Both the position numbers and the translations under genes were made by a program. A stretch of 64,000 nucleotides of DNA from Methylobacillus arboreus (GTDB lineage: Bacteria; Pseudomonadota; Gammaproteobacteria; Burkholderiales; Methylophilaceae). The stretch is taken from positions 1 to 64,000 of the forward strand of contig NZ_JAJAVC010000003.1 of assembly GCF_020532725.1 (NCBI RefSeq), read 5' to 3'. Under the pieces are notes generated by a model. The model was not told the DNA's origin and ran no database searches. It saw only the letters and a program-made list of their open reading frames with translations. Shown one piece after another: positions 25,678-35,002 of the stretch (position 1 is the stretch's first letter; each line of letters begins with the position of its first letter).

Positions 25678-28641
25678 TTACATTTTTCCGCTAAAGCTTA
25701 TGCCTATCCAGCGAGGGTAGGGGTATGGAGAGTAACTTAACCAACCTTCTTCATGCGAGCGATCATTAAATATATTTCGTCCAACCAGGCTGAGATCAAA
25801 CTGTTTACTGAGCTGCAGACCAATTGATATATCAGTACGAGCTAGTGGATCTATCCATCCATAGCTGGAGTTTGTATCAGTGTTGTTATATTTACTCTGA
25901 TAGTTTGTGTTGAAACTCGCATGGAAGACTCTACTTCCCCATACCGGGCGGGAATATTCAGCACCTACGTTGAATGTCCACTTGGAGACACCAGGAAGCG
26001 TTTGTCCGCTTTGATCCGTGAAAGGCCCTTGGGTAGACTGAAGATAGTTGAGCTCATCCGGGTATGCCGCATTCTTGAAATCTATGTATTTTGCATCTGT
26101 ATATGCACCGGCAAACCTGACTGTGGTGTAGGGAATGCCGGAGTAAAATGCATCCAGTTCCAGGCCTTGAGATTTTGCTCGCTTAATGTTTCCCTGTACT
26201 GTGGCATAAACAATAGGATTGTCAATATTATTGTCAATATTAGTTTGTGTTGCGAACTCATCAACCGCGCGGATTGCAGCCTGGTAGTCACGAATATCCA
26301 TGTAGAAAAGGTTGGCATTGAGGTTCAGTGTGTCGTTTAGCCAGTTCGACTTGAAACCAATCTCATAGGCATTGGTTTTTTCAGGCCTTACGTTTGCCGA
26401 TACAAAATTGACATTAAGTGCCGAACCGGATTTTTCGCCATATTGAAAAGATGTGTAGGCCGAAAAATTATCATTAACTTTATAAGTGGGAGTGACAACT
26501 GCTGTGACCAACACATCACGATAAGTGCTCTTTACACCATTGTTAAGCTGCCCGATAGAGTTGGCGCGGATTGCTTTTGCTGCGGCGATTTGCCTTTGTT
26601 GCTCAGGGTCTAAGCCATTGTATGCTGCTCCAGGGTTGGCCGGATCTACTGTTACACCAAAAAATTTATTTGCAACGCTATCTGCTAATTGCAATTGCTC
26701 AGTGGAATTAGCTCCAGTTAGTTGACCACTAATATCAATTTCACTAGTAGGATCACCTGGGATCGTTAGCACTTTTTGATTGAAATTTTCTGAAGCAAAG
26801 CCACCTAAATTGACACCACGAACCGATACCGGGTTTAGTTCCGAGCCTGAACCACTGGCAGATAAAATTCTTGTGTCTTGTGTGGTGCGGTCTTCATGCG
26901 TAATACGCAGGCCAGTGAGCAAATCGAGTTTTTCGGTCAAATGCCAGTTGATTTGACCATAAATTGCATTATGAGTCGTATCTACTCTTGTATCTCCTAT
27001 GGTGTAAACATCATTCAGCGAGTCTCTGAGTAGGGCCAAACCTGAACCGCGGTTAATTCCAGCATTTCTTTCCAGAGCCGCATACTGAGGATCAGTAGCA
27101 AACCAGGCGCCAGCGTCAGCACCAAAGCCAGCTTTGGAGGTAATCGAGTCCTCCGTCTTCATACCAAAGTACCCGGCGGTGTAATCGATCTTTTCTCCCG
27201 GGTCGGAAACAATCTTGAACTCCTGGGTATATTGCCGATAGTCAACACCACCACCGCCGTTCTTGCTTATATCGAATGGAGTACCTTCGTCATTGTGGGC
27301 ATCGAAGGTATAGCTTCTCCAGCCGGTAATGGATGTCAATGTGTGACCAGGAATTAAGTAATTGATCTCTGCTGAAGCGCCTCTGTTGGAGACAGTCTGG
27401 CCTTGATTCTCGTTCTGCAATAGTCTGTTGTTATTGATATAATCATTGTATGTATATGGGTCATTAATTCTGCCATTAGCGCTATAAGTGCGATTCTCAA
27501 ACCATGCTCGTCCAGGGGTAAAAACGGTACCTGCGCTGTTGTAAAAGCCAGCTAACTTGGCACGAGGTTGTGTTCCATTCGGATCAGTTAGCGCGCCATT
27601 GGCAAAGCGATAGGGTTGATCTTTTCTGACAGTCAAGCCGTTCTCTACCTGTGGCGCCTCGGGTTCAAGATCGAAACTGAAGCGGGCAGAGAGGTTCTCG
27701 GTAGGAGTCAGCAGGAATTGCGCCCGTCCGGCCAAGCGGTTACGGTTATAAAAGCTGTAGTTCGAGTCATAGTCGCTATCATAGAAACCACGGCCACGAT
27801 CTGCAATGAAGGAACCGCGCCAGGCCAATACATCGTCTACAATTGCGCCGCCCAAATTGGCTTTTGCAATGACTGTGTCACGTATACCATACACCAATTG
27901 ATAATCAGCTGAAGGTGTAAATGACGGACGTTTGGTTCTGATGGCAACACCACCAGCACTATAATTTAGACCGCCCAGAGTACCTTGTGGTCCGCGTGAG
28001 ACTTCCACACTGTCTATATCATAGAAGTCGAAATTGCCTAATTGTGTCAGGCCATATGGAACACCATCGACTACCAGGCCTACGCTGGGGTCCTGTGTTT
28101 CTGTAAAGGCGCGTTTACCAAGACCACGAATGGACAGAGAAGCGCCTCGCGTGTTGTTTTGGTTGAACTGGATGCCAGCTGCACGCCTTGTGATAGCGCC
28201 AAGATCAAAACCCAATTCGCGATCAAGTTCTGCGCCAGAAATTACTGAGATGGATTGCGGGACGTCCTGAACAAGTTCCAGTTGACTCTGTGCCCGCACT
28301 ACAATTCTACCTAGTTCCGCATTTTCTTCCTGAGCAACCTGTTCTGGAGCCGACGTGGGAGCGGTAGCGTTGACCGGGGCAGCAGTCTCTCCCCTTTGAG
28401 TGGCAAGCTCTTGGCGGCTTTTTTCCAACTCCTCTTTCAACCTTGCATTTTCTGCCTGTATACGTGCATTTTCCGCTTGAAGTTCGGATAGAGAGCTTTC
28501 ATCAGCTGCATATAGATTGCTAAGGCTTAAAATAAAAATAGCGCTAATCGCTAAAATGAAATTTCTGAGAGTTAAAAATATAAAACGAAGGGTGAGATGA
28601 TACGAATGAAAATGAGATAGTGCCGTTATTTTATTCTTCAT
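25678..28641 (-). CDS. TonB-dependent receptor with N-terminal coiled coil (paralogue 1)
   Basis: A 987-residue outer-membrane TonB-dependent receptor. A long basic/hydrophobic leader (about 1-46) is followed by a 35-residue heptad-rich helix (LSELQAENARIQAENARLK and onward), a Pro/Ala linker (about 83-105), the TonB box region ELGRIVVRAQ, a plug (about 125-240: DVPQSISVISGAELDR, SIRGLGKRAF, VSRGPQGTLGG) and a 22-strand barrel ending PYPRWIGISFSGKM. No secretin/STN signalling domain is present. It is closely similar to the neighbour at 28944, including the FDISKNGGG block. Ligand unknown. It has its own promoter and terminator. Confidence 0.93.
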   Translation of the reverse strand: MKNKITALSHFHSYHLTLRFIFLTLRNFILAISAIFILSLSNLYAADESSLSELQAENARIQAENARLKEELEKSRQELATQRGETAAPVNATAPTSAPEQVAQEENAELGRIVVRAQSQLELVQDVPQSISVISGAELDRELGFDLGAITRRAAGIQFNQNNTRGASLSIRGLGKRAFTETQDPSVGLVVDGVPYGLTQLGNFDFYDIDSVEVSRGPQGTLGGLNYSAGGVAIRTKRPSFTPSADYQLVYGIRDTVIAKANLGGAIVDDVLAWRGSFIADRGRGFYDSDYDSNYSFYNRNRLAGRAQFLLTPTENLSARFSFDLEPEAPQVENGLTVRKDQPYRFANGALTDPNGTQPRAKLAGFYNSAGTVFTPGRAWFENRTYSANGRINDPYTYNDYINNNRLLQNENQGQTVSNRGASAEINYLIPGHTLTSITGWRSYTFDAHNDEGTPFDISKNGGGGVDYRQYTQEFKIVSDPGEKIDYTAGYFGMKTEDSITSKAGFGADAGAWFATDPQYAALERNAGINRGSGLALLRDSLNDVYTIGDTRVDTTHNAIYGQINWHLTEKLDLLTGLRITHEDRTTQDTRILSASGSGSELNPVSVRGVNLGGFASENFNQKVLTIPGDPTSEIDISGQLTGANSTEQLQLADSVANKFFGVTVDPANPGAAYNGLDPEQQRQIAAAKAIRANSIGQLNNGVKSTYRDVLVTAVVTPTYKVNDNFSAYTSFQYGEKSGSALNVNFVSANVRPEKTNAYEIGFKSNWLNDTLNLNANLFYMDIRDYQAAIRAVDEFATQTNIDNNIDNPIVYATVQGNIKRAKSQGLELDAFYSGIPYTTVRFAGAYTDAKYIDFKNAAYPDELNYLQSTQGPFTDQSGQTLPGVSKWTFNVGAEYSRPVWGSRVFHASFNTNYQSKYNNTDTNSSYGWIDPLARTDISIGLQLSKQFDLSLVGRNIFNDRSHEEGWLSYSPYPYPRWIGISFSGKM

Positions 28642-28687
28642 TTAAATTTTATCCCTGATTGTTATATTAAAAATGCATATAGACAAC

Positions 28688-28703
28688 AGCAGAAATCATG
28701 CCA
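28688..28703 (-). promoter_or_regulatory. Candidate sigma-54 promoter of TonB receptor 1
   Basis: Minus strand TGGCATGATTTCTGCT: TGGCA -24 half, CTGC at -12, GG-N10-GC, 46 bases upstream of the receptor start. Its core TGGCAT is shared with three other sites of the block. Confidence 0.6.
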
Positions 28704-28877
28704 ATATTTTTGCGATAACTATCCGGGTTTAATTGTTATTAAAATACAGGTGGTTATATTTATTGGATGAAAAATAAATGAAGAATAAACAGGGTTATCC
28801 TTTTATTAGTGATTAATTAAAAGCAGTAATTGGTATATTTGGTTGTTAAAAAATAAACATTTAGTTCTAATGGTGAA

Positions 28878-28906
28878 ATAAAAACGGACTCCCGAAAGAG
28901 TCCGTT
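28878..28906 (-). terminator. Rho-independent terminator of TonB receptor 2
   Basis: A 9-bp stem AACGGACTC / GAGTCCGTT (28883-28891 with 28898-28906) with a 6-base loop and, on the minus strand, a T run. It lies 37 bases after the receptor 2 stop codon. Confidence 0.8.
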
Positions 28907-28943
28907 AATTGATCTAAAAGCAATTAGATTATTTCATTACAAA

Positions 28944-31799
28944 TTAGAGGTCGCTAGTGAACATAACGCCAATCCAACGAGGAATAGCCGGTACATAGGT
29001 ATTCCATGTGCGAGTCAGCGATGTGTCATTGTCAAACAGATTCTTCACAAGCAAGGTGACATCAAACTTTCGATCACGTCTACCAAGACCAATAGCGAAA
29101 TCTACCCGGGTGTGGGCATCAACCCAGCCATAGTCAGAAAGTGTTACATCTGAGTTGAAACGGCTTCTGTATGCAACATTGAGGCTGCTGTGGAGCTCTG
29201 CATTTGAAAAGACGGGATAGTGGAAGTCTGCCCCAAGATTTAAGCTAAATTTCGAGGCCCCTGGTAGATTTTCACCCGATACGTCACGGAATGGCGACCC
29301 TCCTTGAGCTGCACTGTATTGTGGTAATTGATTGTTGATTTCAGGAGGGAGAGCGCTGTTTTTGAAATCCCGGTATTTGGCATTGTTGTAAGCTCCTGCA
29401 AAACGCAATGTCGTATGCTGGATACCGGTATAGAAGCCGTCAATTTCAACTCCATAGGATCGTACTTTTGCTGCATTGCCAGTGGCTTCTGTATAGTATT
29501 GTTGCCCATCATCATTACGTTGGGTTGTATATGCATCCTCGATCAGCACTCTCTGCTGATAATCCTTGATGTCGGTCAAGAACAGATTGGCATTGAATGT
29601 CAGCGTGTTATCCAACAGCACGGATTTAATGCCCGCCTCATATGAAATAGTTTTCTCGGGCTTAACCTGATTATCAAAACCATTCACTACTTGGGCAACG
29701 CCTGCTTTTTCACCATATTGCAAAGTTAGATAGCCGGTGAGGTTATCATGGAACCGGTAGCTTGGGCTCAATAACAGGGTTGGTTGCAGTTTTCTGAAGG
29801 TTTCAGCTTTGGTTTTGTTATAGACAATACCAAGATTACTTTGACGAATGGATTTTGCATCAGCAATCAACTGAGCCTGGGATCCAGTCAACTGGCCATA
29901 ATCTACACCAAAATATCTTTGGGCTGTAGCGTTTGCCAATGCTGCCTGAGCCGGATCTGCTAGGTTCACATAGCCAATATGGCTTGCATCTGCAAATGCC
30001 ATTTGGTCTGGAATTCCATTGATTACATCTTCTTCGAATAGAGTGCCTGATGTTGTAGAATTAAAACCACCAAGAGCTATTCCATTAACCTCGTAAGGGT
30101 TGAGCTCTGAACCAAAGCCTTGGTTTTTTATGTTCTTTCCAGAACTATTGGATCTATCCTCCAGGGTTAGTCTGAGTCCTGTAGTCACAGTGAGTGGCTC
30201 GCTGACATGCCAGTTGGCTTGACCATACACAGCGGTACTCTTGGTATGGATGTCTTGAGCGGTGTCATGTTCCAGTCCGCTCAATGAGTCCTGCATCAAT
30301 TCCCTGCCGGCCGAGGAAGCATATAGCCTGCCATATTGGTTTGGGTTAGCGAACCAGGCACCAGCATCAGAGCCAAAACCAACGTTTGAGCTGTAGTCAT
30401 TGCGCCATGTGGTGTAATACAACCCAGCCTGGTAATCAACCAGGCCTTCGATGCTGGAGCTCAATCTGAATTCCTGGCTGAGTTGATCATGGCGGTTTAC
30501 CAGCCCGCCGCCATTTTTACTGATATCAAAGGGTGTGCCTTCGTCGTTACGGGCTTGGAAACTGAAGTTCTTGTAACCCGTAATGGACGTGAGGGTGAAA
30601 TCACCAATATTCCAGTTCAGCACTGCCGAGGTGCCCCAAGTGGAGGTGACCAATGGCCGCTGGTTGTCCATGTTGACACCTTTTTCTAACCAGTCTCCAT
30701 AATTAAAATCACCGCGCCGAAGGAAATAGTCTCTTGCCAAACGTGTAGATGGATCGGTATTTAGTCGGGTGGCTGTTCCATCGCTATATGTTGAAGGGGT
30801 CGGCGTTTTAAAGGTCCATCCATTGTAATATTCTTCGTGCTTAGGCGTCAGCTCCAGTTTGACTAAGGCATTGAAATTCTCGGTGGGCGTGAGTAAAAAC
30901 TGCACCCTGCCGGAAACATTGTCCTTATTCATGAAGCGAAAGTCGCGGTTATAGTCGTTGGGATACCATCCTTCCCCTTTATCCACCATAAATGCGCCTC
31001 GCCATGCTAGGACATCTTCAACTACAGTGCCGCCAATGGCCGCATTTCCGATGACACGGTTATTATCACCAAGTGTTAACGCATAACTTTGTTGGGATTC
31101 AAATGTAGGGCGTCTTGAGGTGATGGTAAGAGCCCCTATGCTGGCATTTTTCCCCCTCAATGTGCCTTGCGGGCCACGGGCAACTTCGACAGCTTCCACA
31201 TCATAAAAGTCAAAGCTGGACAATGGATTGTAACCAAAAGATATGTCATCTACGGTTACGCCAACACTGGGGTCCATTGCGTCGGTTTGGGCCTGCTGGC
31301 CCAGGCCGCGAATGGAAATGCTGCTGGTGCGCGCATTGCCTTGGTTCCAAGCGATATTTCCCAGTCGTTGTGTAATGGAGCCGAGGTCTCGGGCTTGAAA
31401 GCGGTCAAGTTCTTGTCCACTGACAACCGAGATGGAAATTGGCACGTCCTGCAGTGCTTCCAGTTTATTGCGACTGCGGACCACGATCCTGCCCAATTCT
31501 GCTTGCTCTTCTTCTTGCTCGACTTGCTCTTGCGCTACCTGCTGAGCTTGGGGAGCTTGAGGTTCTGTTGATGCCGGTGGCTGTCCTGTTTTTTGTGCGG
31601 CTAGCTCTTGCTGGCTTTTTTCCAGCGCTTGCTTAAGCCTTGCAATTTCTGCTTGTAGTTCGGATAGGCTGGGTTCATCTGCCGCATATACGGGCTGAAA
31701 GCCCATGAAGGTGATTGTTGCCCCAACAGCAGTCACTATTTTCGAAAGCCGGAACGATGCTGGCAATCTTGGTCTGTTGTGGTGATACGGCAAACTCAT
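28944..31799 (-). CDS. TonB-dependent receptor with N-terminal coiled coil (paralogue 2)
   Basis: A 951-residue TonB-dependent receptor, paralogous to the one at 25678. Signal sequence (about 1-40, ending PVYAAD), a heptad helix LSELQAEIARLKQALEKSQ, a Gln/Glu/Ala-rich linker (about 70-98), then ELGRIVVRSRNKLEALQDVP, the plug (ISIRGLGQQAQ, VARGPQGTLRGKNA) and the barrel ending PRWIGVMFTSDL. The two receptors share gene order, domain plan and internal blocks such as DEGTPFDISKNGGG and AGAWFA, so they are a tandem duplication that has since diverged. Each has its own promoter and terminator, allowing separate ligands. Ligand unknown. Confidence 0.93.
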   Translation of the reverse strand: MSLPYHHNRPRLPASFRLSKIVTAVGATITFMGFQPVYAADEPSLSELQAEIARLKQALEKSQQELAAQKTGQPPASTEPQAPQAQQVAQEQVEQEEEQAELGRIVVRSRNKLEALQDVPISISVVSGQELDRFQARDLGSITQRLGNIAWNQGNARTSSISIRGLGQQAQTDAMDPSVGVTVDDISFGYNPLSSFDFYDVEAVEVARGPQGTLRGKNASIGALTITSRRPTFESQQSYALTLGDNNRVIGNAAIGGTVVEDVLAWRGAFMVDKGEGWYPNDYNRDFRFMNKDNVSGRVQFLLTPTENFNALVKLELTPKHEEYYNGWTFKTPTPSTYSDGTATRLNTDPSTRLARDYFLRRGDFNYGDWLEKGVNMDNQRPLVTSTWGTSAVLNWNIGDFTLTSITGYKNFSFQARNDEGTPFDISKNGGGLVNRHDQLSQEFRLSSSIEGLVDYQAGLYYTTWRNDYSSNVGFGSDAGAWFANPNQYGRLYASSAGRELMQDSLSGLEHDTAQDIHTKSTAVYGQANWHVSEPLTVTTGLRLTLEDRSNSSGKNIKNQGFGSELNPYEVNGIALGGFNSTTSGTLFEEDVINGIPDQMAFADASHIGYVNLADPAQAALANATAQRYFGVDYGQLTGSQAQLIADAKSIRQSNLGIVYNKTKAETFRKLQPTLLLSPSYRFHDNLTGYLTLQYGEKAGVAQVVNGFDNQVKPEKTISYEAGIKSVLLDNTLTFNANLFLTDIKDYQQRVLIEDAYTTQRNDDGQQYYTEATGNAAKVRSYGVEIDGFYTGIQHTTLRFAGAYNNAKYRDFKNSALPPEINNQLPQYSAAQGGSPFRDVSGENLPGASKFSLNLGADFHYPVFSNAELHSSLNVAYRSRFNSDVTLSDYGWVDAHTRVDFAIGLGRRDRKFDVTLLVKNLFDNDTSLTRTWNTYVPAIPRWIGVMFTSDL

Positions 31800-31847
31800 T
31801 ATTTTTTACTCCCTGAAGAATCTATAAAAAATTGGTGCCGTAACTAT

Positions 31848-31863
31848 GGCAAGGAATATGCCA
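31848..31863 (-). promoter_or_regulatory. Candidate sigma-54 promoter of TonB receptor 2
   Basis: Minus strand TGGCATATTCCTTGCC: TGGCA at -24, TTGC at -12, GG-N10-GC, 48 bases upstream of the receptor ATG. One of the best matches in the set. Confidence 0.65.
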
Positions 31864-32240
31864 ATTTATAATTTGTTGTTATTTGTATAGCTTGAAATAT
31901 TTCTTATTTGGCTATTAAAGCCTTGCTATTATTGGAATATGAAATTTTTTATTTGGAAAATAAGAATTAAATTTATTGTCTTATTTGAATAATTGAGTGT
32001 TGTTTACAAAACATCTAACATGTAAAAAATCACTTTGTTGATGACCTATTTTAAACAGCAGAATATAAAAATATTGATTTCTATTCTCATTTAAATATTA
32101 AGCTTAAAGTCTTTTATCAGGCCAATAGTGTGTAGCGGTTAACAAGGAAAATGTTTTATTTTAAACACCAAGTGTTTGGCGTTGATCATCGCGAGTGTTC
32201 TGGATGTTGTGGTTTTTTATAAGTGACTGATTTTAAATGG

Positions 32241-32256
32241 TGGTACGGATATTGCG
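32241..32256 (+). promoter_or_regulatory. Candidate sigma-54 promoter of the cytochrome c' gene
   Basis: TGGTACGGATATTGCG agrees with the consensus TGGCACGNNNNTTGCW at all but two positions, with GG-N10-GC. It lies about 145 bases before the GTG at 32400, giving a longer leader than the other sites. Confidence 0.6.
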
Positions 32257-32399
32257 TCAGGCGTCACTGCTAGGGTTGAAGTGGTTGGTAGATAGGCTTT
32301 TTACCTAGTAAAGATGGCTATCCAAATTTAAGAGAATATTCCCTCATGAAAGGTAGCTGGATTTAAGCTTTTCAATCAAAAAATATAAAGGAATCTAAA

Positions 32400-32861
32400 G
32401 TGAAGAAAGTATTGTATAAATTTATTTTGGCAGTAGTACTTGCGGGAAGTGTGCAAGGAGCCTATGCGGCGGATCCTAAACCTGAAGAAGAGATTCGCTA
32501 TCGTCAATCCGTTTTTAACGTGATTGGGCGCAATTTCAATGCTTTGGGAGCGATTGCAAAAGGGGAGCGCCCCTATGATCAGGCTTTTGCTGTGAAGACT
32601 GCAAATCTGGTGGAATTGTTAGCCCCCCTGCCTTTCGGTTCATTTGGTCCAGGTACTGATAAAGGTGCATTGCACAGGTCAGACGCAAAAATTTGGACTG
32701 ATCAAGCCAAATATAAAGAGGCTACTGATAAGTTCCTGGCTGAAGTTTCCAAACTGTCTACATCTGCAAAGGATTTGAATTCCTTAAAAGCGCAAGTTGG
32801 TGAAATCGGTAAAACCTGCAAGGGTTGTCATGATGATTTCCGTTTGAAGGAAGCAAGGTAG
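32400..32861 (+). CDS. Cytochrome c'-like monohaem protein
   Basis: A 153-residue exported cytochrome c'. Signal peptide 1-23 (ILAVVLAGSVQGAYA), four helices starting EIRYRQSVFNVIGRNFNALGAI, the PFGSFGPGTDKG loop, and the C-terminal haem site CKGCHDDFRLKEAR. It is a paralogue of the product at 21843. Translation appears to start at GTG 32400, with AAAGGA about ten bases before it. A terminator follows, and then the operon (ccm) that attaches haem to such proteins. Role: NO/CO binding or electron carriage, not resolvable here. Confidence 0.9.
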   Translation: MKKVLYKFILAVVLAGSVQGAYAADPKPEEEIRYRQSVFNVIGRNFNALGAIAKGERPYDQAFAVKTANLVELLAPLPFGSFGPGTDKGALHRSDAKIWTDQAKYKEATDKFLAEVSKLSTSAKDLNSLKAQVGEIGKTCKGCHDDFRLKEAR

Positions 32862-32896
32862 TAATTTAGATAACGACTCCTTAGATTCATCTGATC

Positions 32897-32929
32897 GGGG
32901 CCGGTTAATTAAGCCGGCCTTGTCTTTTC
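32897..32929 (+). terminator. Terminator between cytochrome c' and ccmA
   Basis: GGCCGG / CCGGCC stem (32899-32904 with 32914-32919), 9-base loop, followed by a T-rich tail (TTGTCTTTTCT). Confidence 0.65.
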
Positions 32930-32963
32930 TAATGCTAAACAATTTGCAATTTGATTGATATAT

Positions 32964-33584
32964 ATGAGCCATTTGCAGGTGAACTATCTTAGTTCTATTC
33001 GAGGGAGCAGGATGTTGTTCACAGACTTGGCTTTTACACTGAGTCCAGGTGATTTGCTTTACGTGACTGGTGAGAATGGCGCTGGCAAGAGCAGTTTATT
33101 GCGTATCCTGGCAGGCTTGCTGACTCCCGAAGATGGTGAGGTGCTATGGGATGGGGCGGATATACGTGGGCACGGTGTGCAGTATCGACAGAGCTTGTTA
33201 TTCCTCAGCCACTTGAATGGATTGAAAGATGATCTCAGTGTCGCAGAGAATTTGAGTTTCGCAGTCAGGTTGACTGAGGGAAGTGTGCAGCCAGAGCGGA
33301 TTGCACAAGCCTTAAATGCCGTGAACCTTCAGCCTTATCTGAATGAACGGGTTGGAGGGCTGTCACAGGGTCAGCGGCGTAGAGTCACACTGGCAAGGTT
33401 ATGGTTGAGTCGGGCGCGAGTATGGTTATTGGATGAGCCTTTTGTCGCATTGGATGCGGCTTCTGTTGAAATTTTGAAAGGCCGGATTCTGCAACATTTG
33501 CAAGATGGTGGAATGACAGTGCTGACGACGCATCAAGAGGTTGCCATTCCTGCAGAGCGCGTACATCGGCTTAAGATCGCGTAA
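32964..33584 (+). CDS. ccmA: Haem exporter ATP-binding subunit CcmA
   Basis: ABC ATPase of the CcmABCD complex, which frees holo-CcmE from CcmC for haem delivery in System I cytochrome c maturation. Walker A is GENGAGKSS, the signature LSQGQRRRV, Walker B VWLLDEPF with a following D-loop, and the switch His TTHQE. Length 206 residues from ATG 32964; a TTG at 32955 in the same frame is an alternative. Its stop overlaps the ccmB start (TAATG). First gene of a tight nine-gene ccm operon running to 39463. Confidence 0.96.
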   Translation: MSHLQVNYLSSIRGSRMLFTDLAFTLSPGDLLYVTGENGAGKSSLLRILAGLLTPEDGEVLWDGADIRGHGVQYRQSLLFLSHLNGLKDDLSVAENLSFAVRLTEGSVQPERIAQALNAVNLQPYLNERVGGLSQGQRRRVTLARLWLSRARVWLLDEPFVALDAASVEILKGRILQHLQDGGMTVLTTHQEVAIPAERVHRLKIA

Positions 33585-34252
33585 TGATGGCTATTTTTTT
33601 CGCTGTATTGCAACGCGATTTGCGCCTGGCATGGCGTAAACCTGCTGAAGCTGCTACAGGGGTGATGTTTTTTATTATTGTGGCCAGTTTATTTCCGCTG
33701 GCGGTGAATCCAGATCCGGTGGTCTTGAGAGGATTCGCTCCAGGTGTGCTTTGGGTGTCGGTGTTATTGGCATGCTTGCTATCTCTTCCCAGGGTGTTCG
33801 CATTGGATTATGTAGATGGGGCGCTGGAGCAAATTATGATCGCACCGCAGCCTTTGAGCCTCATTGTCCTCGCTAAAGTGGCTGCGCACTGGTTGACGGC
33901 CACCCTGCCTATTGTGTTGTTATCCCCACTATTAGGAATGCTCTACGGATTGGATTCCCATGGATTAATAGTTTTGGCTGGAAGCTTATTGTTGGGAACA
34001 CCGACGCTGAGCCTGTTAGGAGGGATTGGGGCGGCACTGACTTTGGGAGCGCGTGGGGGAGGGGTTTTATTGTCTGTATTGGTGCTGCCTCTTTATATCC
34101 CGGTGCTTATCTTTGGCGCTGGGGCAGTGGTCGCCTCGCAGGCCGGGCTGGGTGTCCAGGCGCATTTTTCACTATTGGGAGCTTGTTTTTTGTTGTCTTT
34201 TGTTTTGGCGCCTTGGGCTATTGCTGCGGCCCTGAAGATTGTAATGGAATAG
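33584..34252 (+). CDS. ccmB: Haem exporter permease CcmB
   Basis: A 222-residue inner-membrane permease with six hydrophobic helices, partner of CcmA. The N-terminal LQRDLRLAWRKPAEAATGVMFF and the LDYVDGALEQIMIAPQPL segment are characteristic of CcmB. The start overlaps the ccmA stop by one base. A second ATG directly follows the first. Confidence 0.95.
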   Translation: MMAIFFAVLQRDLRLAWRKPAEAATGVMFFIIVASLFPLAVNPDPVVLRGFAPGVLWVSVLLACLLSLPRVFALDYVDGALEQIMIAPQPLSLIVLAKVAAHWLTATLPIVLLSPLLGMLYGLDSHGLIVLAGSLLLGTPTLSLLGGIGAALTLGARGGGVLLSVLVLPLYIPVLIFGAGAVVASQAGLGVQAHFSLLGACFLLSFVLAPWAIAAALKIVME

Positions 34253-34258
34253 TGAGCG

Positions 34259-35002
34259 ATGACTGGAATTAACTGGTTCAAATATGCTGCACCGCAAACC
34301 TTTTTCCACTTGAGTGGCAAGTGGATTCCCGTGCTGGGTTGGATTGCATTCTTCCTGGCCATTGCTGGCCTTTATATTGGTTTTTTTATTGCACCTACGG
34401 ATTTTCAGCAAGGTGAGGCTTATCGGATTATTTTTATTCACGTGCCGGCTGCCTGGATGTCGATGGTGATCTATCTGGCGATGGCATTCTGGGCTGCGAT
34501 TGGACTGGTATTCAATACGAGGTTGTCTGCGATGATGGCATTGGCGTTGGCGCCTACGGGCGCATTGTTTACGGCATTGGCATTGATTACCGGGTCCTTC
34601 TGGGGCAAGCCTACATGGGGCACATGGTGGGTGTGGGATGCGAGATTGACTTCCGAGCTTATTTTGCTGTTTCTCTACGTTGGTTTTATCGCGTTGCATG
34701 CATCCATTGATAATCCCCAGCGTGCTGATCGTGCGGCGGCGATTATTGCGATTGTCGGGGCGCTCAATGTACCTATTATTTATTTCTCAGTGCAATGGTG
34801 GAATACACTGCATCAAGGAGCGTCGATTAATGTGGCATCAGCACCAAAAATGGCGGTAACGATGCTCATCGGCATGTTGGTGATGACCTTGGCAAGCTGG
34901 GCATACAGTGTCGCTGTTGCCCTGTTCCGTGTGCGTTGCATCATTCTCGAGCGGGAGCGGCACGCAGCTTGGGTGAATGATTTGAAAGAGGTGAAATCCT
35001 GA
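34259..35002 (+). CDS. ccmC: Haem transporter CcmC
   Basis: A 247-residue, six-helix inner-membrane protein that loads haem onto CcmE. The haem-handling tryptophan-rich loop is GTWWVWDARLTSELIL, flanked by conserved His residues (FIHVPAAWMSM in the loop before it and LHQGASI after). Its stop overlaps the ccmD start (TGATG). Confidence 0.96.
   Translation: MTGINWFKYAAPQTFFHLSGKWIPVLGWIAFFLAIAGLYIGFFIAPTDFQQGEAYRIIFIHVPAAWMSMVIYLAMAFWAAIGLVFNTRLSAMMALALAPTGALFTALALITGSFWGKPTWGTWWVWDARLTSELILLFLYVGFIALHASIDNPQRADRAAAIIAIVGALNVPIIYFSVQWWNTLHQGASINVASAPKMAVTMLIGMLVMTLASWAYSVAVALFRVRCIILERERHAAWVNDLKEVKS

Larger units (their letters stand above)
31800..32399. other. 600-base AT-rich divergent control region
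   Basis: Between receptor 2 (minus) and the cytochrome c' gene (plus). Two sigma-54-form sites, one facing each gene, are listed separately. The remainder is very AT-rich and would suit IHF binding and distal activator sites; AAACACCAAGTGTTT at 32162-32176 is a short palindrome that might bind a regulator. No RNA gene is visible. Confidence 0.5.
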
